A stretch of 64,000 nt of DNA, taken from positions 1,929,501-1,993,500 of the forward strand of contig NZ_JTDN01000001.1 in the NCBI RefSeq assembly GCF_000802385.1. Reading direction: 5' to 3'. Source of the stretch: Croceibacterium mercuriale (GTDB taxonomy: Bacteria; Pseudomonadota; Alphaproteobacteria; Sphingomonadales; Sphingomonadaceae). Shown here in pieces: positions 8,276 through 17,028 of this stretch. A program made the position numbers and the translations under genes. The notes below the pieces were generated by a model. It worked only from the letters and a program-made list of their open reading frames with translations, did not search any database and had not been told where the DNA came from. How positions within the stretch are numbered: the stretch's first letter is position 1; each line of letters starts with the position of its first letter.

Positions 8276-11200
8276 TCAGAAGCTGAACCCTGCCGACAGC
8301 TTCACGGTACGCGGCGGATTGCCGCCGATGCTGTAGCCGATCCGCTCTCCATAGACCGACGGCGACCCATCATCGCGGGACGTGTCGCCGGGATTGTTGT
8401 TGAACTCGGTATAGTTGCGGTCGTTCAGCACGTTGATGATGTCGACGCGGAAGCGCAGCTCCGTCTCGTCGCTGATGAAGGATAGCGGCACATATTTGGT
8501 GATCGCCATGTCGAGCTGACGCCGGCCCCAGCGCGACCCGTTGCCGTCGCGGAAGCTGCCGACCACCGTCCGCTCGAACGGTACGGAGGTGTCGCGGAAC
8601 GCCACCTGGTACAGCGGGGATTCGATCTGGAACTTGGCGGAAACCGAGAAGCCGAACGGGGCGTCGGCCGTGCCCGCCATCACGAAGCGGTGCCGCGGCA
8701 CCCCGACGGAGCGCATGAAGGGGTAATCGTCGATGGATTCGTAATCGAGCGAGAAAGTCTCTCCGAACTGCCGGTTCTCCTCCGCCTCGGTGAAGGTATA
8801 CGTCGCGTCCAGGCTCCACGGGGAGCTGCCGGTATAAGGCTTCGTCACCTTGACGTAGCCGCTGTCCGCATTGGTCTCCAGGCCGTTGGTGCCGATGATG
8901 ATCGAGCCGTAACCCGGCGGGGCGAAGCCGAACGGCGCGCCCGGCGTGTCGGTGGTGCTGGCCGGATTGTCGAAGAAGAAAGTGCCGTCCGGCCGGCGGT
9001 TGCCCAGCAGGAACACGAAGCCGTCGCGGCTGGAGATGTGGGTGTAGCCGAACTCCAGCTGGACCGGATCCGCCACCCGGGTGCGCAGCCCCAGGCTGAA
9101 CTGGTCGGAATAGGGCGTGTCCAGATCGTTATCGATAAACCGCAGTTCGCGCCCGCCGCCGACCGCGGCGTTCAGCAGGCGCTGACGCCCTTCTTCCGTC
9201 AGGTAGATCGGATCATAGGGGATGCAGGTGGCCGACGGCGTGCATTCTTCTGCCGTCAGCGAATTGTTGCCCAGGAAGCGAAAGTCCCGCTGCGGGAACG
9301 CGCCGAAGCTGAGCTCCTGCTGCAGGAAGTCGAACTGGTTGCGATCGTATGACCGGCCATAGCCGCCGAACACCGTCCAGTTCTCGTCCTCGTCGAGGCG
9401 GTAGGTAAACCCGATGCGCGGCTGGAACGCGCCGGTGAACGCCTCCCGGTTGTTGCCGCTGCTGATGTAGTCGGCGATGTTGTATCCCGCATTGCCCAGG
9501 TTCGGGTAATTGGTCGCCGACACCGCCGTCAGGTTGGAGTCCGGCGTCACGAAGTCCAGATAGGCAGGCGTCTTCTCGTAATCCCAGCGCAGGCCGATAT
9601 TCAGCGTCAGCCTGTCGTTCACATCCCAGTCGTCCTGCAGGTAGATCCCGAACTGGAAATTGTCGGATTCCACCTCCGGCGTGCCGAAGCTGCCGGGCGC
9701 GCCGAACTGCAGGCGGTAGGGCACGTCGTCGTTGAAGCTGTTCTGGCCGAACAGGTTCACGTCATAGGTGTAGAGCGGGTTCAGCAGGTTCTGTTCGGTG
9801 GTCTGCAGCTTGATCCAGCGCAGCTTCACGCCGGCCTTGATCGTGTGGTTCTCGAACCCGGTCCACGTGAAGTCGTCCTGCACGGTCCAGCCGTTCTGGC
9901 CCTTGCGCTGAAAGTTGGCACCGGCGCCGGTGCGGAAGATGTCGAACCGGCTGGTGGTGTTGCCATTGCGCTGCGTGGCCTGGAACAGCTGGCCATTGCC
10001 GAAGCTGGTGGGCGTGGGGGACCAGATCACGTCTTCGTAAGCGACACGGAAATCGTTGACCCAGCTGTCGGCGGTGTGCTGCCAGCGGGCCAGGCCGCGC
10101 CATTCCTTTACCCGGTTGTTGTTGCCGGTGGACACGGTGTTGAGCCCGGTGCCCAGCTGGAAACCGCTTTCGTCACGGTACTTGACCGAGAACTCCAGCA
10201 GGTCCGCATCGGAGGGGACGATGTCGATCTTGCCGAAATACAGGTCTTCGTTGAAGCGGTTGGTGAAGGCACCGAACAGGCCCTGGTACTCGGACGGCAG
10301 GTTGCTGACGGCGAAACCCTGGCCGGGTGTCACATCGACCGGGCGTTCCTGCCGCTTGCCTTCGTAACTGGCGAAGAAGTGCATGACATCCTGGATGATC
10401 GGGCCGCCCAGCGCCACGCCGAACTGCTTGTCGACCGTCTCGACCTTGTCGATCCGGGTGGGGAAGACCTCGATCGGCCGGCGCGAACGCAGGTCCTGGT
10501 TGGTGAAGTCGAAGAAGCCTTCGCCATGGAACTCGTTGGTGCCCGACTTGGTCGTCGCGGTGATCGCGACGGAGCTGACCTGGTCGAACTCCGCCTTGTA
10601 GTTCGACGACAGCACCTGGTACTCGCCGATTGCCAGTTGCGGGAACGGGTTGCCGGGTGTGGAATCCTGACCGGTGATGCCGTTGCGCAGCACGTAGTCC
10701 TTCTGGCTGATGCCATCGATGAACACGTTGACGCTGTTGGACCGTTGCGCGCCACCCTGGATCGACACCTGCCCGTCAGCGCCCTGCTCCACCAGCCGCA
10801 CACCCGGCGCCAGGTCGGCAAAGGCCAGGAAGTTGCGGTTGTTCTGCGGCAGCTGCTCGATCAGGCGCTGGGTGATGTTGATGCCGACCTGCCCGCCGGA
10901 CAGCTCGCGGATGCGCCCTGCGGTGACGACGATCTCGTTACCGGCGGTGGTCGGCGCGGCGCCCGTATCGCCATCGGTCCCGACGCCCTCCGTCCCCGCG
11001 CCCTGTGCCGGTGCAGGGGGCCCGACCGACAGATCGATGTCCAGCCCCGCATTCTGCCCCACGTTCAGGGTGAAGGGATCGGAACTGCGGGTCGTGCCGT
11101 CCTGAGTCCGGATCTCCAGCCGGTAGGTGCCCGCACCCAGCGAGGCGAAATTGTACACGCCCCCGGGTGCCACGGCGATGGCCCGGCGAATGCCGCTGTT

Positions 11201-11368
11201 CACCTCGACGGCGGTGACCTCCACCGCCGGATTGCCCTCCGGCGCGGTGATGATGCCGCGCAGCGCGGCCTGCCCGACCTGCGCGTGGGCGATCGTGGGG
11301 ATGAGCGTCAGCCCGCCAGCCAGCGCTGTCATGCTGGCAAGCGCAATCCGCATCTTGAAGCTGTTCAT
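8276..11368 (-). CDS. Oar-like TonB-dependent outer-membrane receptor
   Basis: This 1030-residue protein has a signal peptide cleaved near AHA-QV (residue 29). Next come a carboxypeptidase-regulatory-like domain (~30-120: 'AALRGIITAPEGNPAVEVTA', 'GTYRLEIRTQDG'), a plug domain ('QRLIEQLPQNNRNFLAFADL', 'SVNVFIDGISQKDYVL') and a long beta-barrel ending in Phe (KLSAGFSF), as expected for outer-membrane insertion. The start at 11368 is preceded by AGGGA six bases upstream; a longer in-frame reading to 11656 has no Shine-Dalgarno and was rejected. Oar-type receptors in sphingomonads and Xanthomonas commonly import oligosaccharides. As first gene of the leftward operon with two glycosidases, it is probably the oligosaccharide importer. 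It is the only TonB receptor in the window. Confidence 0.9.
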   Translation of the reverse strand: MNSFKMRIALASMTALAGGLTLIPTIAHAQVGQAALRGIITAPEGNPAVEVTAVEVNSGIRRAIAVAPGGVYNFASLGAGTYRLEIRTQDGTTRSSDPFTLNVGQNAGLDIDLSVGPPAPAQGAGTEGVGTDGDTGAAPTTAGNEIVVTAGRIRELSGGQVGINITQRLIEQLPQNNRNFLAFADLAPGVRLVEQGADGQVSIQGGAQRSNSVNVFIDGISQKDYVLRNGITGQDSTPGNPFPQLAIGEYQVLSSNYKAEFDQVSSVAITATTKSGTNEFHGEGFFDFTNQDLRSRRPIEVFPTRIDKVETVDKQFGVALGGPIIQDVMHFFASYEGKRQERPVDVTPGQGFAVSNLPSEYQGLFGAFTNRFNEDLYFGKIDIVPSDADLLEFSVKYRDESGFQLGTGLNTVSTGNNNRVKEWRGLARWQHTADSWVNDFRVAYEDVIWSPTPTSFGNGQLFQATQRNGNTTSRFDIFRTGAGANFQRKGQNGWTVQDDFTWTGFENHTIKAGVKLRWIKLQTTEQNLLNPLYTYDVNLFGQNSFNDDVPYRLQFGAPGSFGTPEVESDNFQFGIYLQDDWDVNDRLTLNIGLRWDYEKTPAYLDFVTPDSNLTAVSATNYPNLGNAGYNIADYISSGNNREAFTGAFQPRIGFTYRLDEDENWTVFGGYGRSYDRNQFDFLQQELSFGAFPQRDFRFLGNNSLTAEECTPSATCIPYDPIYLTEEGRQRLLNAAVGGGRELRFIDNDLDTPYSDQFSLGLRTRVADPVQLEFGYTHISSRDGFVFLLGNRRPDGTFFFDNPASTTDTPGAPFGFAPPGYGSIIIGTNGLETNADSGYVKVTKPYTGSSPWSLDATYTFTEAEENRQFGETFSLDYESIDDYPFMRSVGVPRHRFVMAGTADAPFGFSVSAKFQIESPLYQVAFRDTSVPFERTVVGSFRDGNGSRWGRRQLDMAITKYVPLSFISDETELRFRVDIINVLNDRNYTEFNNNPGDTSRDDGSPSVYGERIGYSIGGNPPRTVKLSAGFSF

Positions 11369-11568
11369 GGTTTGTCCCTGCTGCGTTTTCTTATGGTTCC
11401 TGCATCGCCCATCACCGGGGATGAACCCATGCTGGCCGACGCATGTCCGCAGGACGCGCGGCCAGCCTCTATGTTCCCGCGGCCGGGTGCGAGGGCGGAA
11501 CCCTTCGTGGCCGAACTCGCTGTTCCGATCAGGGCAAAGGAATGAACGCCACGTCAGGGGAGCAGGAC
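11369..11568. promoter_or_regulatory. Divergent intergenic region between receptor and GH3 gene
   Basis: This 200-base spacer separates the leftward receptor operon from the rightward GH3 operon and must hold both promoters. CGGAAC and GTTCCG (near 11496 and 11522) form inverted 6-base arms about 20 bases apart and could be an operator, but no convincing -35/-10 pair was recognised. Confidence 0.3.
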
Positions 11569-13857
11569 ATGACACATTACCGGGCATCGCGGCGTGCGGT
11601 GCTGATGGGCGCCGGCGCCACCGCGGCGTGGCTGGCCAGCCCTGCCCGCGCCGCACTGCAGGAGCTTGACGGAACCCCGCTGCCCTCTGCGGTCGAGGCG
11701 CTGATCGCCACGATGTCGGTCGAGGAAAAGGCTGGCCAGCTGACGCTGATGGCCGCGGCCTGGGCGGGCGGGGCGGCGGTCTCGCTCAATCCCGCAGGCT
11801 CCGCCACCAGTTTCGATGCGCAGCTGGCGGAGGTGCGCGCCGGGCGGATCGGCGGCGTGTTCAACGGGAACGGGGCGGAGATGGCCCGGCAGATGCAGAT
11901 CGCCGCCACGCGCGAGACGCGGCTGAAGGTGCCGATGCTGTTCGCCGCCGACATCATCCACGGCTTCCGCACCGTGTTCCCGATGCCGCTGGCCGAAGCG
12001 GGCAGCTTCGATCCTGAACTGGCGCGCCGCACCGCCCGCGCCGCCGGGGCCGAGGCGGCAGCAGCCGGCATCGACTGGACCTTTGCGCCGATGGTCGATG
12101 TGGCGCGCGATGCGCGCTGGGGCCGCGGTATCGAAGGGTCGGGCGAGGATGTCCTGCTCAACCGCATCATGGCCGATGCCCGCGTGCGCGGCTTCCAGGG
12201 CGAGAACGGCCTGGATGCAGCCGATGCCGTGGCCGCCTGTGCCAAGCATTTCGCCGCCTATGGCGCGGCGGAGGCCGGGCTCGACTACAACACCGTCGAC
12301 GTGTCCGAACGCACCCTGCGCGAGATCTACTTTCCGCCGTTCCAGGCCGCGTTCGATGCCGGCGCGCCGACCACCATGGCATCGTTCAACGAACTGTCGG
12401 GCGTGCCGGCCACCGCCAACAGATGGCTATTGACGCAGGTGCTGCGGGATGAGTGGCACTTCCGCGGGCTGGTCGTGTCCGACTACACCGGCGACATGGA
12501 GCTGATCGCACACGGCTTCGCCGCCGATGCGCGAGAGGCGACCCGGCTGGCCTTCATGGCGGGCGTGGACATGAGCATGCACAGCGGGTTCTACATTGAG
12601 CATCTGCCCGGGCTGGTGGCCGCGGGCGAGGTGCCGATGGCGCGGCTGGACCAGGCGGTCCGCCGCGTCCTGGCGCTGAAGGTGCAGCTTGGCCTGTTCG
12701 ACGATCCGTTCCGGCGCATCGATCCGGATCGGGAGCGGACCCGGGTGCGGACGCCCGGAAATCTGGCACTGGCACGGGAGGCGGGCAGCCGCTCGATCGT
12801 GCTCCTGAAGAACGATGGCAACCTGCTGCCGCTGCCCCGTAGCGGGCGGCGGATCGCCCTGATCGGCCCGTTCGCGGCCGGTCAGCACGATCTGATCGGA
12901 CCGTGGAACGTCTATGGCACCGATGCCGAGGCGGTCGATCTTGCCACCGGTGTCCGGGCGGCGGTCGCCGATGCTGCGCAGGTCACGGTCACCGAAGGCT
13001 CCGGCATCGACGCGGCGCTGGATGGCGGCATCGATCAGGCGGTGGCCGCGGCGCAGGACGCGGATGTGGTGGTGCTGGCCATAGGCGAGACGCAGCGGAT
13101 GTCCGGGGAGGCGCAATCGCGGACGGAGATCGTGGTGCCGGCGGCGCAGATGGCATTGGCCAGCGCCGTAGCTGCAACGGGCAAGCCGGTCGTGGTCCTG
13201 CTGCGCACCGGGCGGGCGCTGGCGCTGGAACAGCCGGTGCTGGATGCGCCGGCGATCCTGGTCACCTGGTTCCTGGGATCGCAGGACGGGCCGGCGATTG
13301 CCGATGTGCTGTTCGGCCAGGTCGCCCCGTCCGCGCGGCTGCCGGTGTCCTTCCCCTTCGCCACCGGCCAAGTGCCGTATCATTATGCGCACAAGAATAC
13401 CGGGCGCCCCAATCCGCCGGGCGATCTGCAGAAATACAAGGCCCGGTACCGCGACTGGCCCAACGCCGCGCGCTTTCCGTTCGGGCATGGCCTGACCTAT
13501 GGCGCGATCGCCTATTCCGGGCTGGACCTCGGCAATGGCCGGCTGGCACCGGACGGCGAACTGACCGTCAGCGCCACGGTCGCCAACAGCGGCCGGCATG
13601 CTGCCGAAGAGGTGGTGCAGCTCTACATCCGGGATCTTTCCGCCAGCATCACCCGCCCCGTGCGGGAGCTGAAGGCGTTCCGCCGCGTGGCGCTCGCCCC
13701 GGGAGAGAGCAAGGCAGTGTCGTTCACCTTGCGCCGGGCGGACCTGCTGTTCGTCGGCACCGAACTGAAGCCCACGGTGGAGCCGGGTCGCTTCCAGCTG
13801 TGGATCGCCCCGTCTGCCGAGGCGGATGGCGTGTCCGGCGAATTCACCCTGGTCTGA
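11569..13857 (+). CDS. GH3 beta-glucosidase, exported (BglX-like)
   Basis: This 762-residue protein begins MTHYRASRRAVLMGAG, a twin-arginine signal ending near ARA-AL. The start at 11569 has AGGGGAG seven bases upstream; the earlier ATG at 11542 has its purine run touching the codon. The GH3 N-terminal TIM barrel contains 'FAADIIHGFRTVFPMPLAEA', 'KHFAAYGAAEAGLDYN' and the nucleophile region 'GLVVSDYTGDMEL' with Asp305. The C-terminal alpha/beta sandwich follows ('RSIVLLKNDGNLLPL', 'VVLAIGETQRMSGEA') and then a fibronectin-III-like domain ('VANSGRHAAEEVVQLYIRD'). GH3 enzymes of this layout release glucose from beta-linked oligosaccharides; beta-1,2 specificity is suggested only by the GH144-like neighbour. 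Confidence 0.9.
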   Translation: MTHYRASRRAVLMGAGATAAWLASPARAALQELDGTPLPSAVEALIATMSVEEKAGQLTLMAAAWAGGAAVSLNPAGSATSFDAQLAEVRAGRIGGVFNGNGAEMARQMQIAATRETRLKVPMLFAADIIHGFRTVFPMPLAEAGSFDPELARRTARAAGAEAAAAGIDWTFAPMVDVARDARWGRGIEGSGEDVLLNRIMADARVRGFQGENGLDAADAVAACAKHFAAYGAAEAGLDYNTVDVSERTLREIYFPPFQAAFDAGAPTTMASFNELSGVPATANRWLLTQVLRDEWHFRGLVVSDYTGDMELIAHGFAADAREATRLAFMAGVDMSMHSGFYIEHLPGLVAAGEVPMARLDQAVRRVLALKVQLGLFDDPFRRIDPDRERTRVRTPGNLALAREAGSRSIVLLKNDGNLLPLPRSGRRIALIGPFAAGQHDLIGPWNVYGTDAEAVDLATGVRAAVADAAQVTVTEGSGIDAALDGGIDQAVAAAQDADVVVLAIGETQRMSGEAQSRTEIVVPAAQMALASAVAATGKPVVVLLRTGRALALEQPVLDAPAILVTWFLGSQDGPAIADVLFGQVAPSARLPVSFPFATGQVPYHYAHKNTGRPNPPGDLQKYKARYRDWPNAARFPFGHGLTYGAIAYSGLDLGNGRLAPDGELTVSATVANSGRHAAEEVVQLYIRDLSASITRPVRELKAFRRVALAPGESKAVSFTLRRADLLFVGTELKPTVEPGRFQLWIAPSAEADGVSGEFTLV

Positions 13858-13870
13858 GGCGGATCCGGCG

Positions 13871-14683
13871 ATGAAGGCCCCCGCCCGCTGGTCACGCCTC
13901 CGCCGGCTGCTGCTGCCGGCCTTGCTGGCGCCGCTGTTCGCCTGTGTCGCCCCGCTCGCCAACGGGGCGGCACCGGCGCCGCTGACGGCAGGACAAGTCC
14001 CGCAGCCGGCCCTGGCCGATGGCGGCTACCCCTACCAGCTGTTCATCCCGCGGGCGGCAGCGGCCGACCGGGAGCAGGCGGCGCGCTGGCCGCTGCTGAT
14101 CTTCCTGCACGGTTCGGGTGAGCGCGGCGCGGACATCGCACGGGTCAAGGCGCATGGACCGCCGAAGATCGCCGACCGTGACCCGGACTTCCCGTTCATC
14201 CTGGTGTCCCCGCTGCTGCCGGCGGAGGAGGACTGGGACATCGGCAAGCTGGACGCCATCGTGGATCATGTCACCGCGCGGCTGCCGGTCGATCGGGACC
14301 GCATCTACCTGACCGGGCTCAGCCGGGGTGGCCATGCCACCTGGCGCTGGGGCGCGCTGGAGCCTGGCCGCTTTGCTGCCCTGGCACCCGTTGCCGGGCG
14401 CGGCGATCCGACGACCGGCTGCGCGCTGGTCGACGTACCGGTCTGGGCGCTGCATGGCGATCGGGACGATGTGGTGGTGCCGGAAGGCAGCTTCGCCATG
14501 GCCCGCGCGATCCGTGCCTGTGGCGGTCTGCGCTCACGGCTGACGATCTATCCCGACCTGGGTCACAACGCGTGGGATCCGGCCTATGACTCCCCCGCGC
14601 TGTACCTCTGGCTGCTGCAGCAGCGGCGGGCGGCACCGCTGGGCCGGGCCGGAGATCACCGCGTGGACGGATCGGGTCGATAG
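13871..14683 (+). CDS. Secreted alpha/beta-hydrolase (carboxylesterase/phospholipase-like)
   Basis: This 270-residue protein has an N-terminal signal (RLRRLLLPALLAPLFACVAPLANGA) and a standard alpha/beta-hydrolase layout. The oxyanion region is 'LLIFLHGSGERG'. The nucleophile motif is GLSRGG with Ser151, the acid is Asp197 or Asp199 in 'HGDRDD', and His232 is in 'DLGHNAWD'. The 'HGSGERG' signature is shared by phospholipase/carboxylesterase-type (PHB-depolymerase-like) enzymes, often annotated as prolyl-oligopeptidase-family esterases in polysaccharide loci. It starts 13 bases after the GH3 stop, so it is probably co-transcribed and may remove acyl groups from the glycan. Its last 28 bases overlap the convergent pectinesterase-like gene. 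Confidence 0.78.
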   Translation: MKAPARWSRLRRLLLPALLAPLFACVAPLANGAAPAPLTAGQVPQPALADGGYPYQLFIPRAAAADREQAARWPLLIFLHGSGERGADIARVKAHGPPKIADRDPDFPFILVSPLLPAEEDWDIGKLDAIVDHVTARLPVDRDRIYLTGLSRGGHATWRWGALEPGRFAALAPVAGRGDPTTGCALVDVPVWALHGDRDDVVVPEGSFAMARAIRACGGLRSRLTIYPDLGHNAWDPAYDSPALYLWLLQQRRAAPLGRAGDHRVDGSGR

Positions 14684-17028
14684 TCCACCTCGAACGCCCG
14701 CAGGACGGCCGAGCCGCCGAAGCCGGACGCGGTCCAGTAGAATCCCGCGCCGCCATACCCGTTCGGATCAATCGTGCCCGTCAGGTTCAGGGTCTCCGTG
14801 TCCGCCGTGTTGGTGCCGCTGACCGTGACATCGCCCCCGCGAACAGAGATGCGGATGGTGGTCTGCGGCTTGAGCACGCCGGTCAGCTGATCCTCAGGGC
14901 CCAGCGGCGTGCCCTGGCCGTCGGTGATCCGGTACAGCTGGAACACGACAGCGGTGGCTGAGCGCGTGCTGCGCCAGAAGCGCAGGGCATAGCCGCTGCG
15001 GGTCGCGGGATCGTACTTGAACAGGATGTCGGCGCGCGGGCGGCCATCATCCTGCGGCGCACCGGGGATGGAGAAGCCCTGCCCTTCCAGCTTGTCGGTG
15101 TCGAGCACCACGCTGACATCCATGTCCCCGGCGGACGGGCGGCCGACATACAGCAGGGTGCTGTCCTCCCGTCCGACGCGCAGCCCCCAGCTGCGATCAT
15201 CCAGCGGCGCTTCGCTCGACCATGCGCCGGTCAGCCGCCAGTCGCCTTCCCACCGCCCGGCAACGCTGCTGTCGGGCAGGCTGCGGAAGTCGGCCGAGGC
15301 GATGGCGGCCTCCTCGGCGGATACAGTGCGGACGGCAGCCGAACGCTGCGCAGGACCTGGCCGGCTGAGATCGTGGCGGGGTGCGACTGTCGCCATGATG
15401 TACCGGCCGGCCAGACCGGGCGAGATGGCAAGCTCCTGCAAGGGGACGTCCCCGCGCGACACGGCGACCACCTCCGGCCGGGTGCAGGTCGCGTCGGCAC
15501 AGGCAAGCCAGGTGACCGGCGACCGGTCCGTTCGCCCGTCCAGCCCGCCCAGTGTGTAGTCCAGCCGCATCCGCTGCGGCCCGTCAGGCCGGATGACCGG
15601 CGCCCCGGCCAGCACCGGGGCCGGGCGATATGCCGGATCCACGGTGACAAAGGCGCGGCTCACGAAGCCGTTGTCCGTGCGCACCTCGATCGGCACGACC
15701 TGGGTGTCGTCCGTGTGGTTGGCGGCCGTGACGACGACGCTGTCGCCCTCCGCGGCGCTGAGCGTCACGAGCGGGGAAGCGGTGTTCCAGCGGATGTGCC
15801 GCGTCGATCCGGGAGGCGAGACGCGCGCGGAGATCTCGGCAGGGGCCTCGCCCGTGCGCAGGCGGATGGCGCCTTCGGTCAGCTGGAGACGGAATGGCAG
15901 CGGCCCGGCCCCCTGGTAGCTGGCACGCGCAGCGGCCGGGTCCCAGCCATCGTCCACGCCCTCCGCCGTCCAGCGCAGCAGGTTCCACGGATGGAAGGCC
16001 TGGGCCTGCCCGTCCGTCAGCTCGCGCGCGATGGTGTGCCGGGGTTCGCCGACGATGCTGTCGACGATCGTCACCGGCTGGCCAGCCCCGGTCTTCGTGT
16101 GCCAGGTCAGCGAATGCTCGCTGGTCGTTTCCGGCGCGCGCCAGCCGAACCAGGCGATTGGCACGTCGGGCAGGATCGACTCGATCAGCGCAACAGGGGC
16201 AACCGGCACCTTGTAGAACTGCATCGTCCGGGTCGCCCGGAAACGGGTGCGGATGAAGGTCGTGCCGCCGGCGAAGAGGATGCCGCCCCCTTCGATGAAG
16301 TTGATCTCCGAATCTTCCCAGACGCTGGCACCGGGAGCGCCGAGATAGTCGTCGGTTCCTTCAAGGTAGGAATGGGTGAAGTAGGATCGCTCTGTCATGT
16401 TGAACAGCGTGTCCAGCCGGCTGAGGAACGCAACGTGCGAATAGACGTGGCGATCGCCGCGAGCCTGCAGGGCGACCGCCTGCGTGATCACGTCCGAGCG
16501 CCTGGCAAGGTTTTTCGAAGAATCGCCCGGATACTCATAGTCCAGGTTGCAATGGTTGAGGATCGTCAGGTTGATCGCCGAGAAGCCATCCGCATCGACC
16601 ATCATCGAGAAGCCGTTATTGCTCGCCCCCTGCCGGTTGCCGCGATTGTCCGCCAGCACCACGCTGCGCCGATCCTGCGTCAGGCCCAGCAAGGTGATGT
16701 CGGGCTTGGTGATGTGCAGCCCGGTATCGGCTTCGGTCCCGTTCAGCTGGTAGACGTCAGGCATCAGGCCGATGATCGTCGGCCGCCCGGGCATGCCGGC
16801 CGGGGCGGCTGCATAGGCTGCATGGATCGTGCGATACCGTCCGCTGGCCGGGTCCTCCGGCCGGGAGGCATCGACCAGGATGTCGTATCGCTCCGCCCGC
16901 GTATCAAAGTCGATCCCGGTATATCCCTGCACGTGACCCAGTCCGGCCAGCGTGTCCTGCGCACCCGCGGGCGAGCAGACGGCCAGAAGCGCCAGCACCG
17001 GCGCGAGGAGGAGTGCGCTGGCGTTCAC
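14656..17028 (-). CDS. Pectinesterase-like secreted protein with C-terminal lectin-like domain
   Basis: This 790-residue protein starts at a GTG (17028) overlapping the upstream stop (GTGA). It has a signal peptide ending AVCSPAGAQ. Residues ~40-370 form a right-handed beta-helix with pectin methylesterase (CE8) features: 'YRTIHAAYAAAP', 'DIT-LLG', 'QAVALQARGDRHVYSHVAFLS', 'YFTHSYLEGTDDYLGA' and 'WEDSEINFIEGGG'. The last two stand where classical enzymes have the G-x-x-DFIFG motif. The middle is Ig-like. Residues ~600-790 resemble a concanavalin/LamG-type module ('DADILFKYDPATRSGYALRFWR'-type strands and 'GGAGFYWTASGFGGSAVLRAF'). It probably demethylates or binds pectin in the periplasm or outside the cell; catalytic competence is uncertain because the active-site motif is divergent. 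Confidence 0.68.
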   Translation of the reverse strand: MNASALLLAPVLALLAVCSPAGAQDTLAGLGHVQGYTGIDFDTRAERYDILVDASRPEDPASGRYRTIHAAYAAAPAGMPGRPTIIGLMPDVYQLNGTEADTGLHITKPDITLLGLTQDRRSVVLADNRGNRQGASNNGFSMMVDADGFSAINLTILNHCNLDYEYPGDSSKNLARRSDVITQAVALQARGDRHVYSHVAFLSRLDTLFNMTERSYFTHSYLEGTDDYLGAPGASVWEDSEINFIEGGGILFAGGTTFIRTRFRATRTMQFYKVPVAPVALIESILPDVPIAWFGWRAPETTSEHSLTWHTKTGAGQPVTIVDSIVGEPRHTIARELTDGQAQAFHPWNLLRWTAEGVDDGWDPAAARASYQGAGPLPFRLQLTEGAIRLRTGEAPAEISARVSPPGSTRHIRWNTASPLVTLSAAEGDSVVVTAANHTDDTQVVPIEVRTDNGFVSRAFVTVDPAYRPAPVLAGAPVIRPDGPQRMRLDYTLGGLDGRTDRSPVTWLACADATCTRPEVVAVSRGDVPLQELAISPGLAGRYIMATVAPRHDLSRPGPAQRSAAVRTVSAEEAAIASADFRSLPDSSVAGRWEGDWRLTGAWSSEAPLDDRSWGLRVGREDSTLLYVGRPSAGDMDVSVVLDTDKLEGQGFSIPGAPQDDGRPRADILFKYDPATRSGYALRFWRSTRSATAVVFQLYRITDGQGTPLGPEDQLTGVLKPQTTIRISVRGGDVTVSGTNTADTETLNLTGTIDPNGYGGAGFYWTASGFGGSAVLRAFEVDYRPDPSTR

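Noticed and set aside
8276-11656. Longer TonB receptor starting at 11656
   Set aside because: The extra 96 residues run through the divergent promoter and into the GH3 gene, lack a signal peptide, and the ATG at 11368 has a proper ribosome-binding site and signal sequence.
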